Of a stretch of DNA of 64,000 nucleotides, positions 25,360-33,023 are shown in pieces. The stretch is taken from NCBI RefSeq assembly GCF_004357985.1, contig NZ_SMTF01000001.1, positions 62,001 through 126,000 of the forward strand, given 5' to 3'. A program made the position numbers and the translations under genes. Numbering within the stretch: position 1 is the first letter of the stretch; every line of letters begins with the position of its first letter. The notes below the pieces were generated by a model that was given only the letters and a program-made list of their open reading frames with translations, did no database searches and was not told where the DNA came from. The DNA comes from Luteimonas aestuarii. GTDB taxonomy: Bacteria; Pseudomonadota; Gammaproteobacteria; Xanthomonadales; Xanthomonadaceae.

Positions 25360-27870
25360 TCAGGCAAAGGCGGCGCGGGCGGCATCCTCGGCAACCCCGC
25401 CCTCCCTGTGCAAGGGCGGCACCACCAGCGTGGTGTACTCCTGGTACCGCGCCTCCGGAAGATCGCGCAGCGCCACGCGCTCGGCACGGAAAGTCTCGAT
25501 GGGCAGGCGCGCGGCTTCGTACAGGATCACCTGGTGGTCGGGTGGATAGCAATGCAGCAGCTTGTCCACCAACGACTGCAGGCCTTCGCGTTCGGCATGG
25601 AAACGGGTGCAGGCCAGGTCCCCCGACAACGCGACCTGCCAGAGCAGCAACAGCCCGGCAGGATCCGGGCGACGATCATGGACAAGGAACTGCGTCGCCT
25701 CCATCGACTGCACCCCCCACCTCCCGGGATCGATGCCCAGGTCCGCATACAGGCACGCTTCCGAAGACACACCGGGCTCCATCCGCGCCGGGATACCCGC
25801 CTCGCGCGCCTTGCGCACGACGGCATGCGGCACGTCGGCGAACACGCCGGGGTGTCCGTAGAAGACTGCGCACACCCGATGGCCAGCGTGGAGCGCCTGC
25901 ATGATGGCCGCATCCATCCCGCGATACGTCTCGCGACGATCCTTGCCGGTCGCGTAGTGCACGCCCAGGTCGATCGCATCCGGATGGATGCCCCGGATCA
26001 TGGCCAACGCGAACGGGTCGACCAGGCAAAACACCACCTCCGCCTCGCGGATCTCCGACAGGCATCGCTCGCTGGCGTGGCGACCGAAATCGATGCCGCT
26101 GCCCACTACGACCAGCGAGGCGCCCCGGCTGGCCGCGCGCGGCTCGCCGCTCGCGTGCACCACGCGATCGCGCCCCTGCTGCTTCGCGCGATACAGGGCC
26201 TGGTCGGCTTCGTGGATCAGCTCTTCGAGCGAATCGATATCGCCGTTCGACTGGCAGGTCCCGGCGCTGATGCTGAAATGCACCGTCTGCCCGAACACGG
26301 TGATTGGCTCGACGCGGTCGCGCAGGCGCTGCAGCAGTACTTCGGCAGCCGCGGCATCCGCCTCGAGCAGGATGGAGAACTCGTCGCCGCCGCTTCGACC
26401 GGCGATGCCGGCGTCGCCCACCACGCCTGTGATCCATCCGCCCAGCGAACGCAGTGCCTCGTCGCCCGCGGCGTGGCCGTGGCGGTCGTTGACGTCCTTG
26501 AAGCGGTCGATATCGGCGACGATCGCAGTGAAGGCCGCCGCACGGGTGCGCGCCTGCTGGAATGCCTGCTCACCGAGCTTGCGCAACTGCTGGTAGTTGT
26601 ACAGGCCCGTCAGGCTGTCGTGCTCCGACTGCCAGCGGTACCGCTTGCGCTCCAGGAAAGATCGCCGCAACAACCCGGTCAGCAGGAGGGCGGTGGCCAG
26701 CAGCCCCCCCATGCCGGCGGCGAGCAGCCACTGCCGGCGTCTGGTCGCGCTGGCCTGCAGCGCCGCCACTTCGGCCTCCGCCTCCAGCAAGGCGATCTGC
26801 TGTTCCTTCACGCGCGTGTCGAACTCGAGCTGCAGGTAGGCCACGCGGCGTTCGCGCACGTCCCGCTCAGCCGCCGCCTGCGAAGCCATTGCCAGCTGGT
26901 AGTAGCGTACCGCCTCGGGCAAGTCGTCCCGCGCTTCGGCAAGCCGCGCCATGTGCTCCTCTGCTTCCGCGATCGCGAAATGGATGCCTTCCTCCCGGTA
27001 GTAGTCGAGCGCGCCGGCCAGCAAGTGGCCTGCTTCATCCAGGTCGCCGCCGGACGCGATCAGGCTCTCGGCGACCACCATCCGCGCGCCCCACGTACCG
27101 GACAGGTACCCGCTCTTGCCATGCACCTCGAGCGCACGCCGGGTTTGCACCAGCGCCTCCGCATGCCGTCCCTGGCGATTGAGCATCTTGCCCACGCCGT
27201 AATGCCCGATGGCGGTGAACACCGGATCGCCGGCCTTGCCGCAGGCGTCGATCTGGCGGCGACGCCATCGCTCCGCTTCGCGATAGTTGCCGGCATGGTC
27301 CTCGACCAGTCCCATTTCGGACAGGGCGAGGCAGGTCTCGCGGATGGCGCCCTCCGCCTCCGCCATCGCCAACGCACGCGTGGCATGGAAGCGCGCGATG
27401 TTGGATTCGCCCGCAAGCACCAGCAGGTAGCTGGCCACGCCATGGACCCGACTGGCCGCGGGCGCGGACGCTTCTGGCATGCGCTCCAGCGCCTGGCCCA
27501 ACCAGCGGAATGCCAGCGGCCAGTCCTCCACGTTCGCTGCCACGCTGATCGCCGTGGTGTACGCGCGCACGTGGAGATCGGGTTCGACCGCCTGCTGCAG
27601 CAATCGCCCCAGGTCTTCCAGGGCGCCGAGATGGTCTCCTGCAAGGGCGCGGTTGCGCGACGCCACGTAATCGATGCGGTGACGCTGGTGGTCCGACATC
27701 GCCCCGCGACGGGGGTGCAAGGCCTCGATCCCGGCATTCGACTCGCGCCAATGTGCCGTCACCGCCAGTCGCTCCACCTCGGCAATGGCCGACTCGAGCG
27801 CATCGTCCGCCGATGCCGGCGCGGCGGACAGCGCCATCACCAGCAGCACGATGGAGCGGAAACGATGCAT
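25360..27870 (-). CDS. Membrane TPR-sensor diguanylate cyclase fused to a borosin-type alpha-N-methyltransferase
   Basis: 836 residues in one continuous frame. Order: signal peptide (1-22), helical TPR array (about 25-340), coiled-coil stalk (about 345-375, VKEQQIALLEAEAEVAAL), membrane helix (about 381-404), GGDEF domain (about 415-575, SLTGLYN start, DIDRFKDVNDRHGH, intact GGDEF at 494-498, no RxxD I-site), then a tetrapyrrole-methylase-fold domain (584-830). The last part has VVVGSGIDFGRH and FYGHPGVF. Y639, R645, Y649 and Y671 match, with one constant offset of 573, the active-site Y66, R72, Y76 and Y98 I recall for the borosin methyltransferase OphMA. EPGVSSEACLYADLGIDP also fits. The N-terminus should be periplasmic, both enzymes cytosolic. 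The ATG follows the precursor gene by 17 nt and has no clear ribosome site, which suggests coupling and low enzyme-to-peptide ratio. Confidence 0.9.
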   Translation of the reverse strand: MHRFRSIVLLVMALSAAPASADDALESAIAEVERLAVTAHWRESNAGIEALHPRRGAMSDHQRHRIDYVASRNRALAGDHLGALEDLGRLLQQAVEPDLHVRAYTTAISVAANVEDWPLAFRWLGQALERMPEASAPAASRVHGVASYLLVLAGESNIARFHATRALAMAEAEGAIRETCLALSEMGLVEDHAGNYREAERWRRRQIDACGKAGDPVFTAIGHYGVGKMLNRQGRHAEALVQTRRALEVHGKSGYLSGTWGARMVVAESLIASGGDLDEAGHLLAGALDYYREEGIHFAIAEAEEHMARLAEARDDLPEAVRYYQLAMASQAAAERDVRERRVAYLQLEFDTRVKEQQIALLEAEAEVAALQASATRRRQWLLAAGMGGLLATALLLTGLLRRSFLERKRYRWQSEHDSLTGLYNYQQLRKLGEQAFQQARTRAAAFTAIVADIDRFKDVNDRHGHAAGDEALRSLGGWITGVVGDAGIAGRSGGDEFSILLEADAAAAEVLLQRLRDRVEPITVFGQTVHFSISAGTCQSNGDIDSLEELIHEADQALYRAKQQGRDRVVHASGEPRAASRGASLVVVGSGIDFGRHASERCLSEIREAEVVFCLVDPFALAMIRGIHPDAIDLGVHYATGKDRRETYRGMDAAIMQALHAGHRVCAVFYGHPGVFADVPHAVVRKAREAGIPARMEPGVSSEACLYADLGIDPGRWGVQSMEATQFLVHDRRPDPAGLLLLWQVALSGDLACTRFHAEREGLQSLVDKLLHCYPPDHQVILYEAARLPIETFRAERVALRDLPEARYQEYTTLVVPPLHREGGVAEDAARAAFA

Positions 27871-27887
27871 GCGCGCCGCGATGACGG

Positions 27888-28103
27888 CTACTCGTAGGCT
27901 TTGATGCTGTGGTTGGTCGAGAACTGGCCGTCCTCGAGACCGGTCAGGCGCTTGATCGCCTCGTAGTCCTTCTCGAGCATCGCGGTCCGTTCCTCATCCG
28001 ACAGCCCCATCCGCAGCATCACCCCTTCCGGGTCGTCGGCATACTCCGAAGCGAGCGCGGCATCACTCCCGAGCCTGCGCATCAGGTCAAGCAGTTTGGA
28101 CAT
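27888..28103 (-). CDS. Putative split-borosin precursor peptide
   Basis: 71 residues from ATG 28103 (GGGGGA nine bases upstream); no signal peptide. Residues 1-55 are predicted helical: LLDLMRRLGSDAALASEYAD, DPEGVMLRMGLSDEER, and KDYEAIKRLTG. This is the LG-DA-L...Y-DP-VM-GLS-EE...IK-L-G pattern of the LigA-like binding domain of SonA-type split-borosin precursors. The last 16 residues (LEDGQFSTNHSIKAYE) form a flexible tail, the expected core. It precedes the methyltransferase fusion by 17 nt on the same strand, the arrangement of a precursor-enzyme operon. Alternative: an unrelated small LigA-like protein, which the adjacent methyltransferase makes less likely. Function as substrate is inference. 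Confidence 0.78.
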   Translation of the reverse strand: MSKLLDLMRRLGSDAALASEYADDPEGVMLRMGLSDEERTAMLEKDYEAIKRLTGLEDGQFSTNHSIKAYE

Positions 28104-28363
28104 GTCTAGCGATCCCCCGAATCGATCCCCCTGGCATGCCACCTGCCCGACGACTTCCAGGCATCGCGACTGCCCCCGACCGGCACGGCGGCTCCCCGCA
28201 CGCCTCACCGTAACAGGATTAATACCATATCGCGCTGCCACATCGCAGCGGGCAGGTCAGCCCGGCGCACCCCATGGAGGTGCCTGCACCCGCAACTGCG
28301 CATTCATGGATGCGCAAACCGTCACCGTGCTCACGTCCCTGCAACGGATGCAGACAGCTGCGA
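28104..28363 (-). promoter_or_regulatory. 260-nt leader region of the borosin-like operon
   Basis: No gene. An AT-rich island stands out of GC-rich surroundings at 28211-28230; on the minus strand it reads ATATGGTATTAATCCTGTTA, with TATTAA or TATGGT as possible -10 elements. I cannot find a convincing -35 box. This is the likely promoter of the precursor/fusion operon because the upstream S66 gene ends at 28364. Confidence 0.35.
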
Positions 28364-29407
28364 TCAGGACTGGAACACCGGATCCAGCAGGCGGAATGCG
28401 CCGGCATCGGCATCCATTTCGACCCGCCCGCCCACCGGCACGATGAATTGCTGGCGGATATGCCCGATCATCGCCCCGTGGTAGGCAGGCACGCCCAGCG
28501 GCTTGATGTAGTCGTCGAGGATCTGCTGCAGGTTGAGCGAGCCGAAACCGTTGCCGGGCCGGCAGTCGGTGCATTCCCCGAAGATCACGCCGGCCACCTT
28601 GTCCAGCGCGCCCATCAGCTTGAGCGTGCTGAACATGCGGTCGACGCGGTACGGCGCTTCCGAGACGTCCTCGAGGAACAGGATCTTGCCGCTGAAATCC
28701 GGCAGGTACGGCGAACCCGCCAGCGCGGTGAGCACGGTCAGGTTGCCGCCCACCAGCTCGCCACTGGCCTTGCCGCCGTTGATGGTGATGGTGCGGTTGC
28801 GCCGCTGCACGAGCTCATCGCCGGTTTCGGCGATGTTTTCGTAGTGCATCAGCTCGCGCTGGAAGAACACGCGGCGGAACTGGTCTGCGTTGAACCGGTT
28901 CCAGCTGCCGGAGCCGTTGGGCCCGTGGAAGGTCACCAGCCCCGTCTGCGCCTGGATGGCACTGTGCAGCGCCGTGATGTCGGAGTAGCCCAGCAGGACC
29001 TTGGGATTGCGACGGATGGATGCGTAGTCGATCAGGGGCAACAACCGCGCCGCGCCCGAACCCCCGCGTGCGCAGACCACGGCCTTGATGTCGTGATCGG
29101 CGAAAGCCGCGTTGAGGTCGCCCGCGCGCTCGGCATCGGTGCCCGCGAGGTGTCCACGCCGCCCGGCGTAATGCGCGCCGGTGCGCACCTTGAGCCCCAG
29201 CGCCTCCAGCACTTCCTGCGCGAGCTGCAGGTCGAACGGATCTTCCATCGCCGCCGACGGGCTGACCAGGGCCACGGTGTCACCCGGGTTCAGCGGCACC
29301 GGCAACAGTCGTGCGCGTGGTGTTGCAGCAAATGCGCCCTGGCCGGTGCCCACCAGTGGCATCAAGGCAGCCAGTGCTGCGCTGCCGAGGAACTGTCGCC
29401 TTTGCAT
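28364..29407 (-). CDS. Exported S66 family LD-carboxypeptidase
   Basis: 347 residues with a twin-arginine-like signal (MQRRQFLGSAALAALMPLVG). The S66 fold is seen in PLNPGDTVALVSPSAAMED, the nucleophile region LLGYSDITALHSAI (catalytic serine), WNRF-region, LVGGNLTVLTALAGSPYLPDF, and ILFLEDVSEAPYRVDRM (catalytic Glu) with a late HGAMIGH histidine. S66 enzymes include LdcA, which trims peptidoglycan tetrapeptides, and MccF, which inactivates microcin C. Export points to a periplasmic role. It is the next gene upstream of the putative borosin precursor on the same strand. Confidence 0.88.
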   Translation of the reverse strand: MQRRQFLGSAALAALMPLVGTGQGAFAATPRARLLPVPLNPGDTVALVSPSAAMEDPFDLQLAQEVLEALGLKVRTGAHYAGRRGHLAGTDAERAGDLNAAFADHDIKAVVCARGGSGAARLLPLIDYASIRRNPKVLLGYSDITALHSAIQAQTGLVTFHGPNGSGSWNRFNADQFRRVFFQRELMHYENIAETGDELVQRRNRTITINGGKASGELVGGNLTVLTALAGSPYLPDFSGKILFLEDVSEAPYRVDRMFSTLKLMGALDKVAGVIFGECTDCRPGNGFGSLNLQQILDDYIKPLGVPAYHGAMIGHIRQQFIVPVGGRVEMDADAGAFRLLDPVFQS

Positions 29408-29616
29408 GGAAGATCAACCCGCTGCGGTGGAAGCGCAAGAGTAGCAACCCCATCGCGCGCAACAAACCGCCAAGGGCAACGACATGGGGCCGGCTGACAT
29501 CCACATGCTCCGCCCGGCCGACGGCGGCCGTCCGGTCCATGCCCATGATGACGTGATATCCACAAACGCCCGGGAATGTCCCGGGAAGCCCAGCTTCACC
29601 CGCCAGATGGAGAAGC

Positions 29617-30183
29617 ATGATGGTCGATGCCAACACCCGGACCCGACGCCGCGTCCAGGTCCCGCTGCCGGTCGCCATCCTTGTCCCGCTGGTCGCCCTG
29701 CTGTCGTTGCTCTGGGCGTTTGCGCTGGCGTTCGACCGCAACCCCCTTCCCTTCCCCGACCGGCACTACCACGTCTTCAGCGCCAGCTCCGGCGGGGCGC
29801 TGGTGGCGATGGAGGACATCATGCGCCCGCTGGGCGTGCGCCCGCGCTTCCGGATCGACTCGGGGAGCGTGCAACGCACGCTGTTCTCCAACGGCACCAT
29901 CGTCAACCGGCCCGATCCGCTCATGTACGAACGGCTGGGCCCGCACGGCGCGGCGCTCGGCTTCGTGGTCGCGGACCCCGATGCCAGCGCGCGCGAGGTC
30001 GCCGCACGGCTCCGCGAGCGGGGCTTCGCGGCGGAGTCGGTGCACGACGCCGAGCCGGGCCTGCCGATCGCCTTCGTGCGCACCGATGCACTGGTCGACA
30101 GCGTGCTGGTGTTCCGCAAGCACGTGCTGCGCATGGGCGCGCGCCCCGACCCGTGGACCCCACGCAGTGCGACCGGCGACTGA
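29617..30183 (+). CDS. Membrane-anchored hypothetical protein
   Basis: 188 residues from ATG 29617 (GGAGAAGC just upstream; a second ATG follows immediately). A basic N-terminus precedes one membrane helix (VAILVPLVALLSLLWAFALAF), then about 140 soluble residues with DRHYHVFSASSGGALVAMEDIMRPLG and repeated REVAARLRERGF elements. I do not recognise a family. Expected topology is N-in with a periplasmic domain. It is divergent from the S66 gene. Confidence 0.7.
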   Translation: MMVDANTRTRRRVQVPLPVAILVPLVALLSLLWAFALAFDRNPLPFPDRHYHVFSASSGGALVAMEDIMRPLGVRPRFRIDSGSVQRTLFSNGTIVNRPDPLMYERLGPHGAALGFVVADPDASAREVAARLRERGFAAESVHDAEPGLPIAFVRTDALVDSVLVFRKHVLRMGARPDPWTPRSATGD

Positions 30184-30214
30184 CGCATCGGCCGACGACA
30201 GCGCGGACCAGCTT

Positions 30215-30424
30215 TCAGTCTCTGTCACGCACCTGCTCTGCTTCCGCGTCGCGGCGTTCACGCGCCTTGTCCGTCGCGGTCGCAGGCTGCCCCTCCTTGG
30301 TCCCGCCGCTCAGGTCATCCGCCGAGACGCCATGCGCGCGCGCCCAGACGCTGACGTCCCGTTCGCGTTCGGGCGGCGTGCGATCCTTGCCCTGCTCGCG
30401 ATCCAGTGGTTTTTCATCGGCCAT
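30215..30424 (-). CDS. Small DUF3606-like hydrophilic protein
   Basis: 69 residues from ATG 30424. Highly charged (MADEKPLDREQGKDRTPPER...), with a VSVWARAHGVSADDL segment that fits the W-hydrophobic-GVS-x-x-L core of DUF3606 proteins. The tail is a charged helix (ATDKARERRDAEAEQVRDRD). Such short soluble proteins are often stress induced. The match to DUF3606 is partial. Confidence 0.55.
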   Translation of the reverse strand: MADEKPLDREQGKDRTPPERERDVSVWARAHGVSADDLSGGTKEGQPATATDKARERRDAEAEQVRDRD

Positions 30425-30737
30425 CGCCGTTCCTCGGTGTGATGTGGAGTGCATGGCGCGACTGCATATGCGCCAGGGCGATATGTAGCGCGCACCGCGT
30501 GCGGGCCGGGTGATCGCGGCATGACAAGACAGTGCAAGGGCCAGCGCGCCGATGTCGATCCACGGCATTCCGGTTCGTCACAGGTGTGCAGACATGGAGC
30601 CATGCATGCAGGCCTCGCCTTTCGACAGGGTGGCTCAGCCCACTGATCGCACATCGCCCGCCGTACGCCGCAGCGCACAACGGTCGCGATTGCGCACGGC
30701 GCTAGAGTCGGCGTCCCGCCCCCCAAGGAATGCCGCA
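30425..30737. other. 313-nt gap between small gene and alpha/beta hydrolase
   Basis: No plausible gene, RNA or repeat is visible. The frames that are open here are out-of-phase extensions with unlikely composition. An AAGGAA eight bases before 30738 is the ribosome site of the next gene. Confidence 0.4.
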
Positions 30738-31724
30738 ATGATTGCGACGCGATTCACATGCCCCGCCTTGGCCGCTCCGCTCCGTCGCCGATATCCGTCG
30801 CTGCTGGCCACCCTGCTGTTGTTCGCAGGCGTCACGCCCGCCCTTGCACAGCACGATGCGATGGAGCCGATCCCCGTCCCGTCGCAGCCTGAGGCCATCG
30901 ACCTGCGGACCGGCACCCTGCCCGGTGCGGCCACCGCCGAATCCTGGCATCGCCAGTACGAGCGCGTGTTCGCACGCAACGTCACCGATGCCACCTTGAC
31001 GCCGTTCCTGCCCGATCCCGCGATGGCGACGGGCACCGCCGTGATCGTGGCCCCCGGCGGGGGTTTCCGCACGCTGTCGATGGAGAACGAAGGCTGGGAC
31101 GTGGCGCGTGCGCTCGCGGCGCAGGGGGTCGCCGCCTTCGTGCTCAAGTACCGGCTCAACCAGACGCCTGCGGACATGGACGGATTCGCAGCATCGATGC
31201 AGGCAATGTTTGCGCAGGGCGCGCCACGCCGGCCAGATCCCGCGGAAACCATCGCCGAACTGGAACCACAACTGGCGGATGCCCGCGCCGCGTTCGCGCT
31301 GGTGCGCGCGCGTGCCGAAGAATGGCGCGTCGATCCTGATCGCATCGGCATGCTCGGTTTCTCCGCTGGCGCGATGCTGACGCTCGCCACCACGCTGGCC
31401 GGCGAGGACGCCCGCCCGGCCTTCATCGGCAACATCTACGGCCCGCTGTCAGCGGTCGAGGTGCCCGCGGACGCACCGCCGCTGTTCATCGCCATCGCCG
31501 CCGATGATGGGCTGTTCGCCGACAGCGGCTTCGGCCTGGTCGAAAGCTGGCGCGCCGCCGGGCGCCCGGTCGAATTCCATTTCTACGAACAAGGTGGCCA
31601 TGGCTTCGGCATGTACCAGAAGCCGACCACCAGCACCGGCTGGTTCGACGCGTTCAGTCGCTGGATGGCGATGCACGGGCTGATGCAGCGCACTGCCGAC
31701 GCTGGACCGGTGTCCGTTCGATAG
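30738..31724 (+). CDS. Exported alpha/beta hydrolase (esterase-like)
   Basis: 328 residues from ATG 30738, AAGGAA eight bases ahead. A signal peptide (LLATLLLFAGVTPALAQ) is followed by an alpha/beta-hydrolase fold: TAVIVAPGGGFRTLSMENEGWD oxyanion region, ALAAQGVAAFVLKYRLNQTP, nucleophile elbow MLGFSAGAML with catalytic serine, then the ADDGLFADS aspartate region and GGHGFGMY histidine. This resembles acetylxylan-esterase/endo-xylanase-associated hydrolases and dienelactone-hydrolase relatives. Periplasmic. Substrate unknown. Confidence 0.85.
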   Translation: MIATRFTCPALAAPLRRRYPSLLATLLLFAGVTPALAQHDAMEPIPVPSQPEAIDLRTGTLPGAATAESWHRQYERVFARNVTDATLTPFLPDPAMATGTAVIVAPGGGFRTLSMENEGWDVARALAAQGVAAFVLKYRLNQTPADMDGFAASMQAMFAQGAPRRPDPAETIAELEPQLADARAAFALVRARAEEWRVDPDRIGMLGFSAGAMLTLATTLAGEDARPAFIGNIYGPLSAVEVPADAPPLFIAIAADDGLFADSGFGLVESWRAAGRPVEFHFYEQGGHGFGMYQKPTTSTGWFDAFSRWMAMHGLMQRTADAGPVSVR

Positions 31725-31782
31725 CCACGCCCCGCCGGATCTCCCGCACGCCGGCGCCCCGCCATTTTCCAAGAGCCAAGCC

Positions 31783-32262
31783 ATGATTCCCAACAACACC
31801 ATCTGCCTCTGGTTCGACCATGACGCACTCGGCGCAGCAAGGTTTTACGCCGAGACCTTCCCCGACAGCGCCGTCGGCGCAGTGCACCGCGCACCGTCGG
31901 ACTTCCCTTCCGGCAAGGAAGGCGATGTGCTGACCGTGGAGTTCACCGTGCTCGGACTCCCCTGCCTGGGCCTCAACGGCGGCGCCGCGTTCAAACACAG
32001 CGAGGCCTTTTCGTTTCAGGTCGCCACCGACGACCAGGCCGAAACCGACAGGCTGTGGAACGCCATCGTCGGCAACGGTGGCGAGGAGAGCGCCTGCGGC
32101 TGGTGCCGCGACCGCTGGGGCATCTCCTGGCAGATCACGCCGCGCGTACTGACGGAGGCGGTGACCAGTCCCGACAAGGCCGTGGCGAAGCGCGCATTCG
32201 AAGCGATGATGACGATGCGCAAGATCGACATCGCGGCCATCGAAGCCGCGAAACGCGGCTGA
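31783..32262 (+). CDS. VOC family (PhnB-like glyoxalase fold) protein
   Basis: 159 residues. NNTICLWFDHDALGAARFYAETFPDSAVG at the start and GEESACGWCRDRWGISWQITP later are the pattern of the 3-demethylubiquinone-methyltransferase-like VOC group. The protein is a cytosolic metal-binding fold of betaalphabetabetabeta repeats. Reaction unknown. It follows the esterase gene by 58 nt on the same strand. Confidence 0.88.
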   Translation: MIPNNTICLWFDHDALGAARFYAETFPDSAVGAVHRAPSDFPSGKEGDVLTVEFTVLGLPCLGLNGGAAFKHSEAFSFQVATDDQAETDRLWNAIVGNGGEESACGWCRDRWGISWQITPRVLTEAVTSPDKAVAKRAFEAMMTMRKIDIAAIEAAKRG

Positions 32263-32330
32263 CTGCGACCCGATCCAACCGGTGTTGCATGTCACCGGCA
32301 GGCACTGCGCCGTACGGTCACGCCGCTGCA

Positions 32331-32789
32331 TCACCAGGGCCACCACCCGCGCCCCGTCTGCGCGTAACGGTCCGCGGCCCGCTCGAAGCGGTTGCGGACG
32401 CTGATGCCGCCACACAGGAAGTACAGTGGCAGGAACAGCGGGCCGAGTGCCATGTACTGGTAGACATGCGCGCGTTCGTGGTCGCCGAGCTGGATCCCGG
32501 CCTCCACGCACAGGCCGGCGCGATGTGCGTACGTGCTGCACGCAACGTCCAGGCTGTCCCCGGTATGCAGGATCACGTTGCCCAGCGTCATTGCGCCACC
32601 CGGGCCCCAAGGCCAGCGATGGAAGACGATGGCGCATTCACGCGCGTTCCAGCGTGGGCGTGCGCCGAATGCCATGCCTGCAATGCCTGCCACCAGGCCC
32701 AGCACCGTGTTCGGCGACGCCCAGGTCGCACCCAGTGCGAGAAGCAGCGTACGTCGCCATGGCCGCGACGACGGGACCGTGACGCTCAA
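32331..32789 (-). CDS. Hypothetical membrane protein with HExxH motif, coupled to PspC
   Basis: 152 residues from TTG 32789; the TTG overlaps the TGA stop of the PspC gene (TTGA), so translation is probably coupled. Contains an N-terminal hydrophobic segment (TVLGLVAGIAGMAFGA), TLGNVILHTG, then GDHERAHVYQYMALGPLFLP with HERAH, an HExxH zinc-protease-like motif right before a second hydrophobic segment. The Phe/Tyr-rich C-terminal hairpin is likely in the membrane. I do not recognise a family; zinc binding is inference. No conventional start exists in this frame. Confidence 0.6.
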   Translation of the reverse strand: MSVTVPSSRPWRRTLLLALGATWASPNTVLGLVAGIAGMAFGARPRWNARECAIVFHRWPWGPGGAMTLGNVILHTGDSLDVACSTYAHRAGLCVEAGIQLGDHERAHVYQYMALGPLFLPLYFLCGGISVRNRFERAADRYAQTGRGWWPW

Positions 32790-32983
32790 TCGTCGCCTTC
32801 GGGCATCAACAGCCAGAGCACGAGGTACACCAGGATGCCGGGGAAGGCCGCCGACAGGATCGACAGCAGGATGTAGCCCACGCGCGTCCACGTGGGATGC
32901 CAGCCGAATCGTCGCGCGACGCCGCCGACCACGCCGGCAAGCACGCGGTCGTTGACGGTACGGGTCAGTGCAATACGTGCCAT
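32786..32983 (-). CDS. PspC domain small membrane protein
   Basis: 65 residues from ATG 32983. It is the PspC core: NDRVLAGVVGGVARRFGWHPTWTRVGYILLSILSAAFPGI-type sequence (amphipathic helix, then one hydrophobic stretch ending VYLVLWLLMPE). PspC partners PspB in the phage-shock envelope stress response; many short stand-alone PspC proteins exist without psp operons, and no pspA or pspB is here. The downstream HExxH gene overlaps its stop. Confidence 0.9.
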   Translation of the reverse strand: MARIALTRTVNDRVLAGVVGGVARRFGWHPTWTRVGYILLSILSAAFPGILVYLVLWLLMPEGDD

Positions 32984-33023
32984 TGGATCTTCCCTCTGTT
33001 GCAGCCAGTGCAGCCTGCCTGCG

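Noticed and set aside
28104-28241. A 117-residue version of the precursor starting at 28241
   Set aside because: The extra 46 residues are basic low-complexity and begin in the promoter-like AT-rich island; ATG 28103 has a ribosome site and SonA-like start.
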